Assembly: GCA_024336345.1 (NCBI GenBank)
Contig: JANFOG010000018.1
Coordinates: 372,001-436,000 of the forward strand
Direction of reading: 5' to 3'
Source of the DNA: Mariannaea sp. PMI_226
Taxonomy: Eukaryota > Ascomycota > Sordariomycetes > Hypocreales > Nectriaceae
DNA length: 64,000 nt
Notes under the pieces: generated by a model
Databases searched by the model: none
What the model was told of the DNA's origin: nothing
The model's input: the letters and a program-made list of their open reading frames with translations, nothing else
Part shown: positions 12,194 through 26,874 of the stretch, piece by piece
Numbering within the stretch: the first letter of the stretch is position 1
How the letters are laid out: every line of letters begins with the position of its first letter
Program-made: the position numbers and the translations under genes

Positions 12194-14295
12194 ATGTCCA
12201 CGCTTCCGATGCTTGCGTTGAAACTGTACCATCCCCAGCCTGGCTCGTCCCTGGAGCTGGCTCCGGGACCGGCATGCGACCAATGTCGTCGAAAGAAGGC
12301 AAGATGTAACCGAGAAACACCATGTGGACCTTGTAGGAGAAGCGGAACAACCTGTTCATACACTGATGTGCCCAAAGTTAGAGGTCGCAGACCACGCAAA
12401 GGCAACAGGTCAGAACATCCACCTATTTCGCAGGCTCCTTTCACAGCCTTCAATGTGACGACTTGCGGTACCAACGGCTCAACGTTGACATTCGACCTCG
12501 AGGGAGCACATCTTCCTTTGCAAGATTTCGGTGCTGCGTCGGAAATGCCCCTCAAGCCACTATTGGATTCAAATGTGTTGACTAGTTACGATATGTTGCA
12601 TGTTGCCCCAGGAGCGGACGCTTCACCAGGCAACACTGGTCCTCATGCCCAACAGGTCGAAGCCATCCAGACATACCCGGCTGAGGTCGCTTCAGTTTCA
12701 AGATACCCACAAGCGGACACGCCCGATTCAGGATCATGGACGCACAGTAGTGAGGCACAGGACATAGAGCCGTCTCTTCCATGTATGCTCCACCGGTCGG
12801 ATTTTATTCCTTATGTGCAGATCTTCCTGCAAAGGCTGTATCCTGTGTTTCCAGTCGTTGATCGGGAAGCTCTTCTTGACGTGATAAATTCTCAGAACCG
12901 AGAACAGCCAATACCGTTGGGATTGTATGCTTTCCTCACTGCACTTTCAGCTGCAGTTGTTGTCCAACTGAACGTTGCGGACCCTATGGCCTTTCGAAGA
13001 GACGTATTGCATCTTGATGGCGGCGACGGCTTCCACTGGGTTCTCGACTCGCAACCGGCATTCTCGGCTCAGTTCTTTGTGTCTAATTGCATGCAGGCAC
13101 GCCAAAAACAAGATTTTATTGAAGATCCCGACGAATGGACAATTCTCACTTCCTTCTTCCTTTTCGCATATCATGGAAACATGAATCAGAGCAAATCTGC
13201 CTGGTACTATCTTCGGGAGGCCATAGGGTTTATCCACGCATTGCGGCTCGATGAGCAAGATGCTTACGCCGAATACGACCAGGAAAAGGAACAACGCTGC
13301 AAGCGCCTGTTTTGGTTGCTATTTATTACTGAAAGGTAATCGGAGCGAAGTGATTCCATTCCAAATGAGCGTCGGGCATGATTTGACTGACTAAACCATT
13401 CATTGAAGGGCATATGCAATACAACATCGGCGAAGAACCGTCTTGAAACCGACCATCCCTCTTCCTCGCGTATTTGAGTCCCAAGATCCGAAATTAGCAT
13501 ACGGTTTTGTAACTTTGGCTAAGTTATTTGCCACAGTTGACGAATCTTTTGTCACAGCATGGACGGATGAACACATGATGGGTCAAGCTAGCATGTCGCA
13601 GCAAACGAACCAGTCCATCGCCAAGCTTCTCAATCACGATGAAGTCTCGGGAGCACTTTCGGTTTCAGAGATTCATGAGACACAGCGGTTGGACATAATG
13701 GTTACAAAGCATTGGCTCCGCATCCTGGCCTGTCAGTTGCAGAAGGGTTCCTCGGCACAGTCCCTCTTAGTCAAGGACAACAGGCGGTTTTCACAGAACT
13801 GTGACATCGCAAATATTGTACGCCATATTGGAGATACCTCTAGGAGCCTACTACATGTAATCTCATCCGCTACTCCAGCATCGCTCGAATCGCATGGGAT
13901 TGGTATGGTACGCAGCATATCCTTTTACACCCCAGCTCTCTCGCCCACACCTTGCCCGAGAGATCCTTGCTAACCTTATCTTGTGCGTGAAGGAGCAAAA
14001 AATAGCTGACGTAGCTAATTGCTTGTGTGACATGCTACCGACGCAAGATGACGAGAACCTCTACGGTGGGTTCTTTTCAGCCCCGGATTGTTTGCACAAT
14101 TTCATGGTCTTCTTGGCTGGGTTTCGCAATCATGAATCGCAGTACCTGGAGCCCATAGTGAAGAGGGCAAGTACTATCCTTGCAGCCAAGATTCACCCAG
14201 GAACTTTGTTAGAGAATATAGAAGGACGTTCACCTGATGATATGGAGCTACGAGTGGGTGAACGCTTGGATGAAGACGTGGGCTTATTAATATAA
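12194..14295 (+). CDS. MalR-like Zn2Cys6 sugar regulator
   Basis: Predicted 647-residue nuclear activator. The zinc cluster is at residues 28-54 (Cys28, 31, 38, 44, 47, 54; C-x2-C-x6-C-x5-C-x2-C-x6-C), followed by a basic RGRRPRKG linker and a fungal-specific transcription factor domain (LFWLLFITERAYAIQHRR is the family hallmark). Exons: 12194-13335, 13409-13907 and 13993-14295. The third junction was chosen because it rebuilds HGIGM-EQKIADVANCL and because a GCTAAC branch site precedes the AG at 13992; nearer acceptors give introns of only 28-55 bp or off-family text. It sits between the permease and the alpha-glucosidase on the same strand, as in Aspergillus MAL clusters, so it most likely controls them. 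It belongs to the MalR/AmyR/yeast MAL-activator/SUC1 type group by text; orthology to MalR is inferred, not proven. Confidence 0.85.
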
Positions 14296-17012
<2,717 letters not shown>

Positions 17013-17960
17013 CTAGAACAATTTTACAGCTAGAAATTAACCGATGGGGTTTTTTGTTTTTTTTTTTGCAACTAATTGATAGACGTTGGAATTCTATAAG
17101 ATCCCATAAAATATCTTAGTTAAGTTCGGCAGCGTTACTGCAAACCAAAACGAGCCCGCTTGTTGAAATATGAATGAAGTACGAAATTAATTATCCCCAA
17201 GATAGAGTAATGCGCCGACGTTTTGACGTTGCACACGAAACAAATCGTCAAGGCGACTGGATTTGTTAATCAGTCGGCGATATGCCAACCCCAAGACCCG
17301 TTGCATTAGTTCCTTGTTTCTATCGGATATTTACTATTTGTAGATTAGTTATTCCTGCGACCTTGGAGAAGATCAGCATCATCGTGGCCTTCCCCATGGG
17401 GAGGCCAACAGGCTCCGGACTTCCTCATTGGGGCACGTCAGCCCTCAACTACGTGCTGTCACCAAAAATACCGAATGGTTGATGAGTAGACTACCTTGCC
17501 TCTTTTATCTCTCATAGGTTCAGTCCGGCTCTTCGAGAGGGCAATGTGTAGTCAGGCAATGTGTAGTCTTCAGTGTCATATCCTGGGGTATGGATTGAAA
17601 TTGCCCGCGAGTCCGCAAGTTGTAGCTTTACTCATCGCATAACCGATACTCAACATCATATAGCAGGGACCGGGACAATGACATTTGGCAAGGATAAAAT
17701 GAATGCAATACCGCCTCATCGCGATTTGAGGAGCCCCACCATTTGACGGTGCAATATTGAATTAGGATATATATCCTCTCCTTGTCTGATAGAAGCGTAA
17801 AGCGTCAGGTGTTTTGAAGAAATTTTGAGCCACGATTCAATATACGGAGGGAGTATTGGATTCACTTTTCAGGCTTCCAGTGGCAAGTTGCCCACCAAGC
17901 AGATGCGTCTGCTCTGAGCTGTAGGGTCTGATCCCGCTGTTTATGGGCTGAAATATAGGT

Positions 17961-18054
17961 GGACTACGGCGGACTACAATGGACTACAGTGGACTGCAGT
18001 GGACTATGGTGGACTATGGTGGGCTACGGTAGGCTACAGTGAACTACGGTGGAC
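17961..18054. repeat. 10-bp period minisatellite, about 9 copies
   Basis: Tandem units close to ggactacggt run in exact 10-bp register, with variants such as ggactatggt and ggactacagt. About 9.4 copies are present; changes are mostly transitions. It lies 715 bp before the GH49 start. Confidence 0.93.
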
Positions 18055-18240
18055 GGCTAGGTATACATTTGCCCTGGCATCCTAACTCGTCTCGTGACAA
18101 TCTCAAGCAAAGAAAAGAACCAAAATTTTGATAGAATGCATATCTAGGCATCCAACCAAACCTTTGCCAATGTGATGAGTGGTTTTCAAGTCGTTCACGC
18201 CCATGTCAAGGACCCCCAATCATGAAGAGCCCCATAAGCG

Positions 18241-18280
18241 CGGGGAATCAACAAGACTTGCGGGGAATCAACAAGGCTTG
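18241..18280. repeat. 20-bp tandem duplication
   Basis: Two copies of a 20-bp unit beginning cggggaatcaacaag differ at one base (a/g). The pair lies about 490 bp upstream of the GH49 start codon. Each copy contains CGGGGA, which overlaps the CreA-like core SYGGRG on reading CGGGGA. Confidence 0.85.
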
Positions 18281-18623
18281 CGGATTGTCATATTCGGTCC
18301 GACAGTACTAGTTTGCTTGTTTCGCCTGTCGGCTATAATAATGTCAACGCTGACTGGCTTTGGGCTTTTTCCCCAGCATGTCGGTCCCTTTCATTTCCAC
18401 CAGGTTAAATCTGTAACCAGCTGCCAGGGTAGTCCCGAGCACTCCGTTCATCAGATGATACACGTGGCCCATGGAATGAGAATCGGTCAATTACCATCCA
18501 TGGTTTAGGGTACGGCTTTGCAAGGCCCTACCTAGCCTTGAAGCCTTGAGTATTGCCTTTCCGTCGCATCGTCGTAGTGGTAGCCACGGTTCGGCTAGGT
18601 CGATTCTAAAAAAGCTATACAGG

Positions 18624-18631
18624 TATATAAG
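18624..18631 (+). promoter_or_regulatory. TATA box of the GH49 gene
   Basis: TATATAAG lies about 138 bp upstream of the ATG at 18769. Sequence and distance fit a regulated fungal glycosidase promoter. Confidence 0.6.
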
Positions 18632-18768
18632 AAGAGCAAGGCTATGTGTTTGGCAATATCAAGAGAACCATCCAGCGATCAAAACGGTGAAAAGCCGCGA
18701 CACTGAATCTTCAGTAACCGATACTAGGATCCTCTCTCCACCAAATTACTGCATCTTTTAGTAAGAAT

Positions 18769-20699
18769 ATGCGCTTCCTCTCTCCAGCTGCTTGCCTCCT
18801 GGCTTTGCACCATGCGGCACATGGACATGCTCTCCCAAAGCACGGAACTCAAGGTAAATTTTGAAACTACCCATCTATTGCGACGGTCTTGCTGACATAC
18901 ATATAGCTACCAACAACACGGTGGACTCTAAGGTCCTAAAAACATGGTGGCATGCGACTGGGGAAATCAACACCAAGACTCCAGTTCGACCAGAAAACGT
19001 CCGCCAGTCCCATTTGTACAATGTCCAAGTTGCTGCAGCATCTGCACCTACGTCCTTCTATGACTCTTTTGTGTATGAATCCATTCCACGGAATGGGAAT
19101 GGCCCTATTTGCAAGCCTGGGGATTTGACGTCTATCTGCGACGTGGACGACCAAATCAACATCGAACCTGATATCGGTGTTGACATGTCATGGACCCAGT
19201 ATCTGACAAGCCAAGATACCATTGTCAGGATTACTAGAAAAGATGGGGGCTCCGTCGATGCGTCCAACGTCGAGATTCGTCCGCAGACCCTGGGCTTTAA
19301 GATCAAGAGAGACGGAAATGCAGTACTCATCACAGTGCCGTTCAGCCAGGACGGCTATCGCTTTTCGGTTGAATTCAAGGACAACCTGTGGGAGTATCGA
19401 GCCAATCTGCCAACGTCTGGCACAGGATATGTTCAAAACAAAAATCCCAATGGAAAAAACTACGTCAAGAGCTACAATAACCAAAACAATCCGATAGTGG
19501 GCATCGAACCACTTAACGCTCTTTTGATTTTTATGAGTCCTTTCCCTGACAGCCAATATATCCCCGATCTGACCAAGGACACGTACAAGGTTCCCCAAGG
19601 TCTCGTCACAGGCCTGGACAAGGTCACCCAGAAAGTTCTTTACTTCCCTCCTGGCGTCTACTGGTTCACAGGTTCAGCGCACGCTATTTTGTCCAAATCT
19701 ATAACTTGGGTCTATATAGCCCCTGGTGCCTACGTCAAAGGCGCGATTGAGTATGAGTCTGACGAACTCGACCTGCGCGCCACCGGCTTCGGCGTTCTTT
19801 CCGGAGAGCAGTACGTGTACCAGGCCAACACAGCGCAGAACTATGAGAACGTCAAGTCTGACGACTCTTCGCTAAAAATGTGGCGCGGCGAATCCGCTGT
19901 TGGGGCAAAATGGACTATTCATGGCCTGACCACAAACGCACCCCCTTTCAACTCCATGGACTTTTACGGTGACGACTTGAACAGCTTTTCTGTCGATGCT
20001 TCAGATTACAAACAAGTCGGGGCTTTCTTCGGCCAAACAGATGGTATGGAGATGTATCCCGGCTCACATGTGCGAAATGTATTTTACCACGTTGGAGATG
20101 ATGGTATCAAGACCTATTATAGCAACATTCTTTGCGAAAAAATGACCGTTTGGAAGACCAATAACGCACCTATTGTCCAGTTTGGCTGGTATGGTCGCGA
20201 CACAACAAACGTTATCGTGGATAACGTTCAGGTAATCCACACCCGCTACTTCAGGCAGGAGACCATATGGCCACGAGCATTGGTTGCTTCTGCGGCGAGT
20301 TACCTGGATCAGGACTCGACCTCAACAGCAGATGTCACCAAAACTCTCTCCGACTATCATGTCACAAACTGGAGGTGTGAGGGCGTGTGTCCAGCTCTCC
20401 TAGGTATTAATCCGCTGAACAACATTGACAACCTTGTCTTTGAGAACGTTTACGTTGACAAGCTGGGACCTCCATCAACTGAGATTGGACTGAGCAGATT
20501 CGCCGTCTTCACTGACGCGGACCACGGGAATCAATCAATTGCCCTGGGCAACAATTCGAAGGACAACCTTGGTCTAGTCATTGAGAACTTTGTAGTTGGG
20601 GATGAGAAAATCTCGTTTGCTGCTAATAACTGGCAGTCTAACGCCCTTGGTCAACTGAACATTGATGGCCACTGGCAGGGGCGTTGGACTGTTAGGTAA
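18769..20699 (+). CDS. Secreted GH49 glycosidase (dextranase / isopullulanase family)
   Basis: Endo-acting enzyme of 625 residues, exons 18769-18853 and 18907-20699. The first exon encodes a signal peptide (about 20 residues, MRFLSPAACLLALHHAAHGH), so it is secreted. The mature start (KTWWHATGEINTKTPV) and AYVKGAIEYES, LSGEQYVY and GAFFGQTDGMEMYPG are GH49 hallmarks: an N-terminal beta-sandwich followed by a right-handed beta-helix. Three acidic residues fit the catalytic triad: Asp407 (QTDG), Asp426 and Asp427 (GDDGIKTYYS), with the same spacing as in characterised GH49 enzymes. Family activities are endo-dextranase (alpha-1,6 in dextran) and isopullulanase (alpha-1,4 in pullulan). Its products would be isomaltose or isopanose, which suits the adjacent permease and alpha-1,6-type glucosidase. 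Dextranase is favoured by context, not proven. Confidence 0.93.
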
Positions 20700-21148
20700 G
20701 GCCAATTACGAGATTCACTTTTGAAACACTTTTCAATATTGGAGAAATGCTCTACTATTAGCTAAATCTTGGATGTTAGAAAGATCGTAACAAGTATCTG
20801 ATGTAGGGGTAAATTTGGGTTTGCTGTCATGATCTTGAAATACAGATTGCTCTTACGAATCGGTCTCAAAAAACTGAACCATGTTATTGTTGTCAACCTC
20901 ACTTCAGTGTCATGACCAATAAGGTATCCCGATCGCCGTGTCTAGGTACTGGTGAGCGTTCACAGGCTAGAGATACGGAAATGCATCTTCCCTAAAATGC
21001 CTTCAACATGTTGAGTACTATAGAACAATTGTAGAAGCCCCATAATGCTAGAGGGAGAACTGGATAAGTGTGACAATAAGCGGCCCTCAACCAATCCTTG
21101 GACTATGTTTATAGGAGCCGAAAACCTGCCCAGAAAGAAATAAATCGC
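20700..21148. other. Convergent intergenic region
   Basis: Space between the converging 3' ends of the GH49 gene (+) and the permease (-). No gene or strong hairpin is seen; it presumably holds both polyadenylation sites. Confidence 0.4.
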
Positions 21149-22866
21149 TTAACAAACATAACGGTACATTGGGTGAGCATCACCAATATCTGCAATATCC
21201 TCCGGCATGTAATCAATATCGCTCTTACCGTGCTTAGCATCCCGCTGCCTGTTCTGCCATCGCAGGCTCAGTCTAAGGATAACGGTAACAGAGGAAGCAA
21301 GGAGAAGAATACCGCAGCAGATCCACATTCCCTTTTCATAGTAAGGACCAGAGCTTTTGGGAAACAGTCTCGCACCCAGAATAGGGCCACACTGGCCGAC
21401 CATGCCGAAAATCGCCAGTCCAGCTCCTCGCTTTGAGGATGAGCCTTGGTTGTCAGTAACCCAAGTGAAGGTCAGAGCGACAGCTGGAAAGACACCGGCG
21501 CAGACCAAAAAGGTGGCGAAGTAGCGAACACCTGTAGTGTGAACCGTAGCGAGAATGATATAACCGGCGGCACCAATGGCACTAAAGAGGACAACGAAGA
21601 TGCCCCGTGTCTCGAATTTGTCGGATATAAAGCTGACAGTAACACAAATGAAGAATGCTGCGAGGTATGGGCACGCAGAGAGACCTTGGGCTCGAAGCGA
21701 AGTATAACCCATTGAGGTTAAGATAGTAGGCAGATATGCTGGCAGTGAGCCAAAGGCAGTGTTGAGGCAAAAGATGATGATTGCTTGTAAGTAATTCTTA
21801 TAGTCGTAAAAAGCGGCAAAAACTTGTCTGAAGTTAAGTTTACCCTGTTGATCATTTCCACGACCCGTGATGGCGCGGGCCGAAATAATCTCATTCTGAC
21901 GAGCATCGAGGAAGACGCATTGACTGGGCGAAGCCGGAAGGTAGAAGTAGGCAAGACAAGCCAGGAATAGTGTTGGAATACCCTCTACAAGCATTTAAAG
22001 CGTGAGAGACTAATCATTGAGCCAACTTGAAATTAGATGACTTACCAATAATGAAAAGGAGCTGCCAATTGGCGATGGAAGTCTTAGCATGTACGATCCC
22101 ATAGGCCAGTGCGGAGGCAAAGCAGTTAGCCAGTGGCGAAAACGAGATGAACAGACCATAGCGAAGGCCCATCTCTCGACGATGATAGAAGAATGTCATG
22201 TACAGGGCGACAGCGGGAACGAATCCAGCCTCAAATGCACCTATCAAAAACCGAATCACCATCAGTCCCGCGAAATTTGTTGTCCCAGCCTGGATCATGC
22301 TCATTGAACCCCATCCAAAAGCCATGATGGCAGTCCAGATGCGCAAGGGAACGAATTTCCAAACCAAGATAAGCTGTATTTTTGATTAGCCGACAACAGT
22401 CTGGAAACTCGATTTGGAATTTTGGAGACGAGGAAGATCGCTACGAACCCAGTGGAATGCAATATACCCAATGTAATAATTGGTGACAATCCATGAATAC
22501 TGGCCTGAAGTGATTCCCCATTCTTCTCCCATGCCAGCAGTGTAAGCGTTGCCAATGTTACCTCGGTCAATGTAGGACACTAGGTAGAGGAAGCCGAGCC
22601 TATGAATGGGGGGTGGTGGTTTAGTTTTCCAACTCTTTTTAGTACTAATGATGGCTGGTTTCTTACATTGGAATGAGGCAGATATCGAGCTTCCGGACCG
22701 CTTTTCGCTCTTCATCGCGGGTCCAAGAGAAGCCCCCCGAGTTTTCCTGCTTGAGATTGTCCTCGATATCAACAAAGTCTGAGGAAAGCATCTGGTTCTC
22801 GACATGAGATGACTCGCTATGGTTTGCCATCTTGAAGTTTGCGTCAGAAGGGGCCGGGTTGGCCAT
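21149..22866 (-). CDS. DAL5/TNA1-type MFS organic-anion permease
   Basis: Plasma-membrane importer of 504 residues from four minus-strand exons: 22866-22667, 22599-22449, 22373-22046 and 21984-21149. The anion:cation symporter (allantoate/nicotinate) subfamily is recognised from PMLGFLYLVSYIDRGNIGNAYTAGM in TM1, LPLRIWTAIMAFGWG-like text in TM3-4, RFLIGAFEAGFVPAVALYMTFFYHRREMGLR, and LLFIIEGIPTLFLA before TM6. Members carry small carboxylates such as nicotinate, allantoate, tartrate or pantothenate. It diverges from the AtuA/DUF4387/CoA-transferase gene across a 633-bp shared promoter, so it probably brings in the substrate of that pathway. The exact cargo cannot be read from sequence. Confidence 0.9.
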
Positions 22867-23499
22867 TACTGATGATTGGATGGACTGGTCAAATGGCTGG
22901 GACTGGTAGTAGAAGAAGTAGCTTTAGAGATCGATGGGAGGAGGATGAGAACAGATGGGCATCGAACACGCCTTGAATTTAAACCATCACGACCTACATA
23001 TTGGACCTGGGGAGTCCAGGGATGCGTGCGGAGAAAACCCACATTCTGATCCTTCGCAGCTGTTCCTCTGGGGTAAGAGAGTGGCTCGAGTCAGTGTGAG
23101 ACGCAGACAGAGTCCAGGTTGAAGCAAAAGGAGTTCGGCAATGATTCCGGCAAAAGGTTTGATGGTGGCAACAACTTCGCACGATCTGGTTCAAGCTTCC
23201 CCACACATTCTATGCTTCTTATTGGCTAGTCTCATGGCTCCCTTGTGTCGCCACCTTCAGTTCTCGGCATCAATACCGCTCGCAGTACGCGCCTTCGGTA
23301 TCTTGGCATTAATACCGAGATCGATCACGTGGCCACTATGGTGGATTATCAGTGTGACCATCCCGACATTGAGACATTATGTTGAGAGCTACCGGTGCTG
23401 CTGGTTGATTTCTTCTGCATTTATAAGTTTAGTGACGCCTTGCATGCGATGTTGTTTGACTGCTAAGCCTGCACGTATTGTAACACACCAGCCGCCAAG
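22867..23499. promoter_or_regulatory. Bidirectional promoter between permease and AtuA/CoA-transferase fusion
   Basis: Divergent 633-bp control region. It holds a perfect CGG-N8-CCG inverted pair at 23265-23278, a near copy (TGG-N8-CCG) at 23304-23317 sharing the 13-bp core GGCATyAATACCG, an extra CGGTAT at 23296-23301, a CACGTG E-box near 23326, and TTTATAAG at 23420-23427 about 73 bp before the fusion gene's ATG. Inverted CGG pairs are the usual targets of dimeric Zn2Cys6 regulators. Co-regulation of both genes is inferred. Confidence 0.6.
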
Positions 23500-26400
23500 A
23501 TGTCCACGCCAGCCAACCGTGATGCTGAGCAAACTACATTGGAGTTCAATATACTGACTCCGAATGCAATGCTCGGCTATGGCTACAACTCAGATCACTT
23601 TTGGTATGGAATCGAGAAATACCAACCCGCTGCGATCATTGTTGATAGTGGCTCCACCGATGGCGGACCGTATAAGCTTGGAATGGGCAAGATGACCTGT
23701 GGTCGAGGTTCATACATTCGGGACTTGGAGCCCATTTTGGACGCTTGCTTCCACCGCAAAATCAAAGTGCTTATCGGTTCAGCTGGAGGTGATGGCAGTA
23801 ATAAGCATGTAGCAGAAATGCTGGCTATTGTTACTGAAATCGCCCAAAGTCGAGGGTACTCGTTCAAGATCGCCACAATTGAGGCGGGAATGAACAGAGA
23901 CTTGATCAAGTCAAGAATAATTGACGGACGTGTTGGCCCATGCGGCCCCGTCGAAGCTCTCCTCCCAGAAGCTGTTGATTCCGCAGTTGATATCGTAGCC
24001 CAGATGGGCGCAGAGCCGTAAGTTTGTCGCTGGATTATTCGCATTTCTATTTGATAACGATTCTCACCATTTATCTGTAGTTTTATTAAAGCTCTCGAAC
24101 AAGATCCCGATATTATTCTCGGCGGTCGATGCTATGATCCTGCCCCTTTTGCAGCGTTTTCTATTTCCCGAGGTGTTCTTCCCGACGTCGCTTGGCACAT
24201 GGGCAAGATTATGGAATGTGGTGGGATCTGTGCTCTGCCGAAGGGTCGATCTATGATTGCCACTATGAGGATTGATTCGTTTGACTTGACACCCTTATCT
24301 CCTGCGGAACGTTGTACCCCTTTATCGGTGGCTGCCCACACGCTATATGAGAAAACTCGACCTGATCGCCTCCCTGGCCCTGGCGGTGTTCTCAATCTTG
24401 ATGAGGCCAAGTATGAACAGATCACCTCAAAAACGTGCCGTGTTTCTGGAGCAAAATTCATCAGAACACCTTATCAAGTCAAACTGGAAGGCGTCTCTCA
24501 TCTTGGATACCGAACGATCTTTATTGGAGGCATTAGAGATCCCATTCTTATAAGTCAGATTGACGAGTTCCTGGAGCGGGTCCGTCAATATTCTCGAAAC
24601 TTATTTCCCCAGCTTGATCAGTCCGAGGAGTGTCGCCTACTGTATCACGTCTACGGCAAAAATGGCGTCATGGGCCCCTTGGAAACGGCAGCATCCAATC
24701 CTCACGAAATTGCTGTCCTTGGAGAGGTTGTTGCTCCTACATCAGAAATGTCGCATACCATTGCAAACAATGTCCGCGCCTCCATTCTCCATTTTGCATA
24801 CCCCGAACAAATGGCTACGACAGGCAATTTTGCTAGCCCTCTCTCGCCTCATGAACAAGATGCGGGAGCTGTGTTCAAATTTAGCCTCTACCATCTGATA
24901 GATCTAGAAAAGGACGAGGAAGTCTCCCTGTTCCCCATCAAGATGTGTCTTGTGGAAGGCGGGGAGTCGCCAACTACTCCCATTCCACGCTTATCCGAGG
25001 AGCAATTCCAGGAACTTGAGAATGGAGAACTTACCCCCATAACAGTGAAGATGGTTCCTAGCGTCGCAGCAAATCTAAGCCAACTGGCTACCATTATTCG
25101 GTCCAAGAACTCCGGCCCATTCGAGATGACATTCGACATTATGTTCGACCAACCCGACGTATACCGGCGCGTCAAGGAGGCTAATGTCCTTACAAACGAA
25201 ACGATCAAGTCTCTGTATAGGGTAAAGGACGAAGACATTCTCACGAATATGTACTTTGACCCTGCGTTGGCTTGGAAATGCACCATCAAGCGGCCCTGGG
25301 CTCAAGGCAGCGTTGGCGAACGAGACACTCTTGGAACTCAGCAGCATGCTCCACTCCTCGATATCATAGTTCCTGCAGCAGAGATTCCCAACACCTACGT
25401 AAACGGAACTAGCAGTGTTAATAGCATTGCTACTTCTAGTAGAGATACATTTGGAGCTCGAGATGTTGTGGAAGATATTTGGTCTCATCTCGGACTTCCG
25501 GTGAAGTCTTTGAATTCCATTGAGCTTCCCGGGGATGATGCACTGGCACTTCCATCCTCCTATAAGATTGGCGTCCTAGCCCAAGGTTCGATTGGTCTCG
25601 TCGCCCTGGCTGCAGCTCACGTTCATGCTCTCCGAAATGGTATTGCCGTTCCTAGGGTCGTAGTCCCGCTCCAGCATGCCGCTGTTGAATTCAAGTCGGA
25701 GCGGCTTTACCTTCTTGATGGAAAGCCACCTCCATCCCCTTGGGGTCCCATTGGTGGCCTTCACAAAACATCAGATGGTTATGTTCGCGCCCACGACTCA
25801 TTTCCCAACCACGCAGATGGAATCCTCAAGTTGATGGATCTTCCCGTTGGGGCTAATAGAGCAGACTTGGCTGGAAGGATCGCTGACTGGGCAAGTATTG
25901 ACGTTGAGACTGCTGCAACTTTGGAAGGCAAGTGTGCTACCTATGCCCTCAGAACATACCGTCAGTGGGATGCTTTGCCACAGTCCAAGGCTCTAAGCAA
26001 CTTTCCCATCACTCTCAAGCAGCTCTCTCCCAAAGGTTTGAAGGGGCTCCCTGAGCGAATGTTGAGCGGCAACAAGAAGTGCTTGGCCGGCCTTCGAGTG
26101 CTCGAAATGAGCCGGGTCATTGCAACCCCACTCTCTGGAAAAACTCTTGCGGCCCATGGTGCCGATGTCATCTGGGTAACATCTCCGAATCTACCAGACC
26201 TGCCCGCCTTAGATCGGGACTTCGGTCGTGGCAAACGTACAGTTCAACTCGACATTCACAACCCCTCTGACAAAATGCAATTACTTGAACTAATCAAAAG
26301 CTGCGATGTTTTTGTGCAGGGTTATAGACCCGGAAGCCTTGAAAACTACGGCTTTTCTGCACAAGAGCTGATAAAGATCAACCCCAACATTATCATTGCC

Positions 26401-26874
26401 AACATGTCTGCATTTGGCCCCACGGGGCCATGGGCTCGCCGCAGGGGGTTTGATTCGTTGGTGCAAACCTGCTCTGGGATGAACGTCTCTGAGGCAGAGC
26501 ATGCGGGCAGAGGGGAGGCCGCTCGGCCTACTCCATGTCAGGCTCTTGATCATGCAGGGGGGTATATGTTGGCTGCCGGCATTGTTGCAGCTTTGTGCCG
26601 CCGTGCCGCCGAGGGTGGATCCTGGACAGTTGATGTCTCCCTTGCCGGAGTCATGAAATACTTGCGTAGCTTAGGCCAATACCCTGGTTCGACTGGGTTT
26701 ATGTGCAAGGACTATGAAGCCTCTGAAGATGTACCTCGAGAGTATCTTGAGACAAGGCAAACAGGATTTGGCGTGATGAAGGCAGTTCGGCATAGTGCCA
26801 AGATTGAAGGTTGTGAAGTTGGATGGGAAGTTATGCCTAAGCCTCTGGGCTCAGACTCACCGACCTGGCTGTGA
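23500..26874 (+). CDS. Three-part fusion: AtuA-like (DUF1446) + DUF4387 + CaiB/BaiF CoA-transferase
   Basis: Predicted 1103-residue cytosolic enzyme, exons 23500-24017 and 24081-26874 (63-bp intron, GTAAGT). Residues about 10-460 match the acyclic terpene utilisation AtuA family: NAMLGYGYNSDHFWYG, IVDSGSTDGGPYKLGMG, IGSAGGDGSNKHV, DIILGGRCYDPAPFAAF. Residues about 500-613 match DUF4387: IIRSKNSGPFEMTFDIMF, YFDPALAWKCTIKRPW and GTQQHAPLLD. Residues about 635-1103 match class III CoA-transferases: GLRVLEMSRVIATPLSGKTLAAHGADV starts the core near 843, and Asp964 in RRGFDSLVQTCSGM is at the catalytic Asp position. In bacteria AtuA and DUF4387 are often separate adjacent genes. The single uninterrupted 2.8-kb exon proves the fusion. 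It likely activates and processes an organic acid as its CoA ester; the substrate is unknown. Confidence 0.9.

Larger units (their letters stand above)
17013..18768. other. Intergenic region with minisatellite, promoter of the GH49 gene
   Basis: No gene seen in this 1.75 kb. It contains a 10-bp-period minisatellite (17961-18054), a 20-bp tandem duplication (18241-18280) and a TATA box (18624). Confidence 0.5.

Noticed and set aside
13857..13935. Alternative second intron of the MalR-like gene
   Set aside because: It removes the family-conserved HGIGM; the 13908-13992 intron keeps it and joins EQKIADVANCL.
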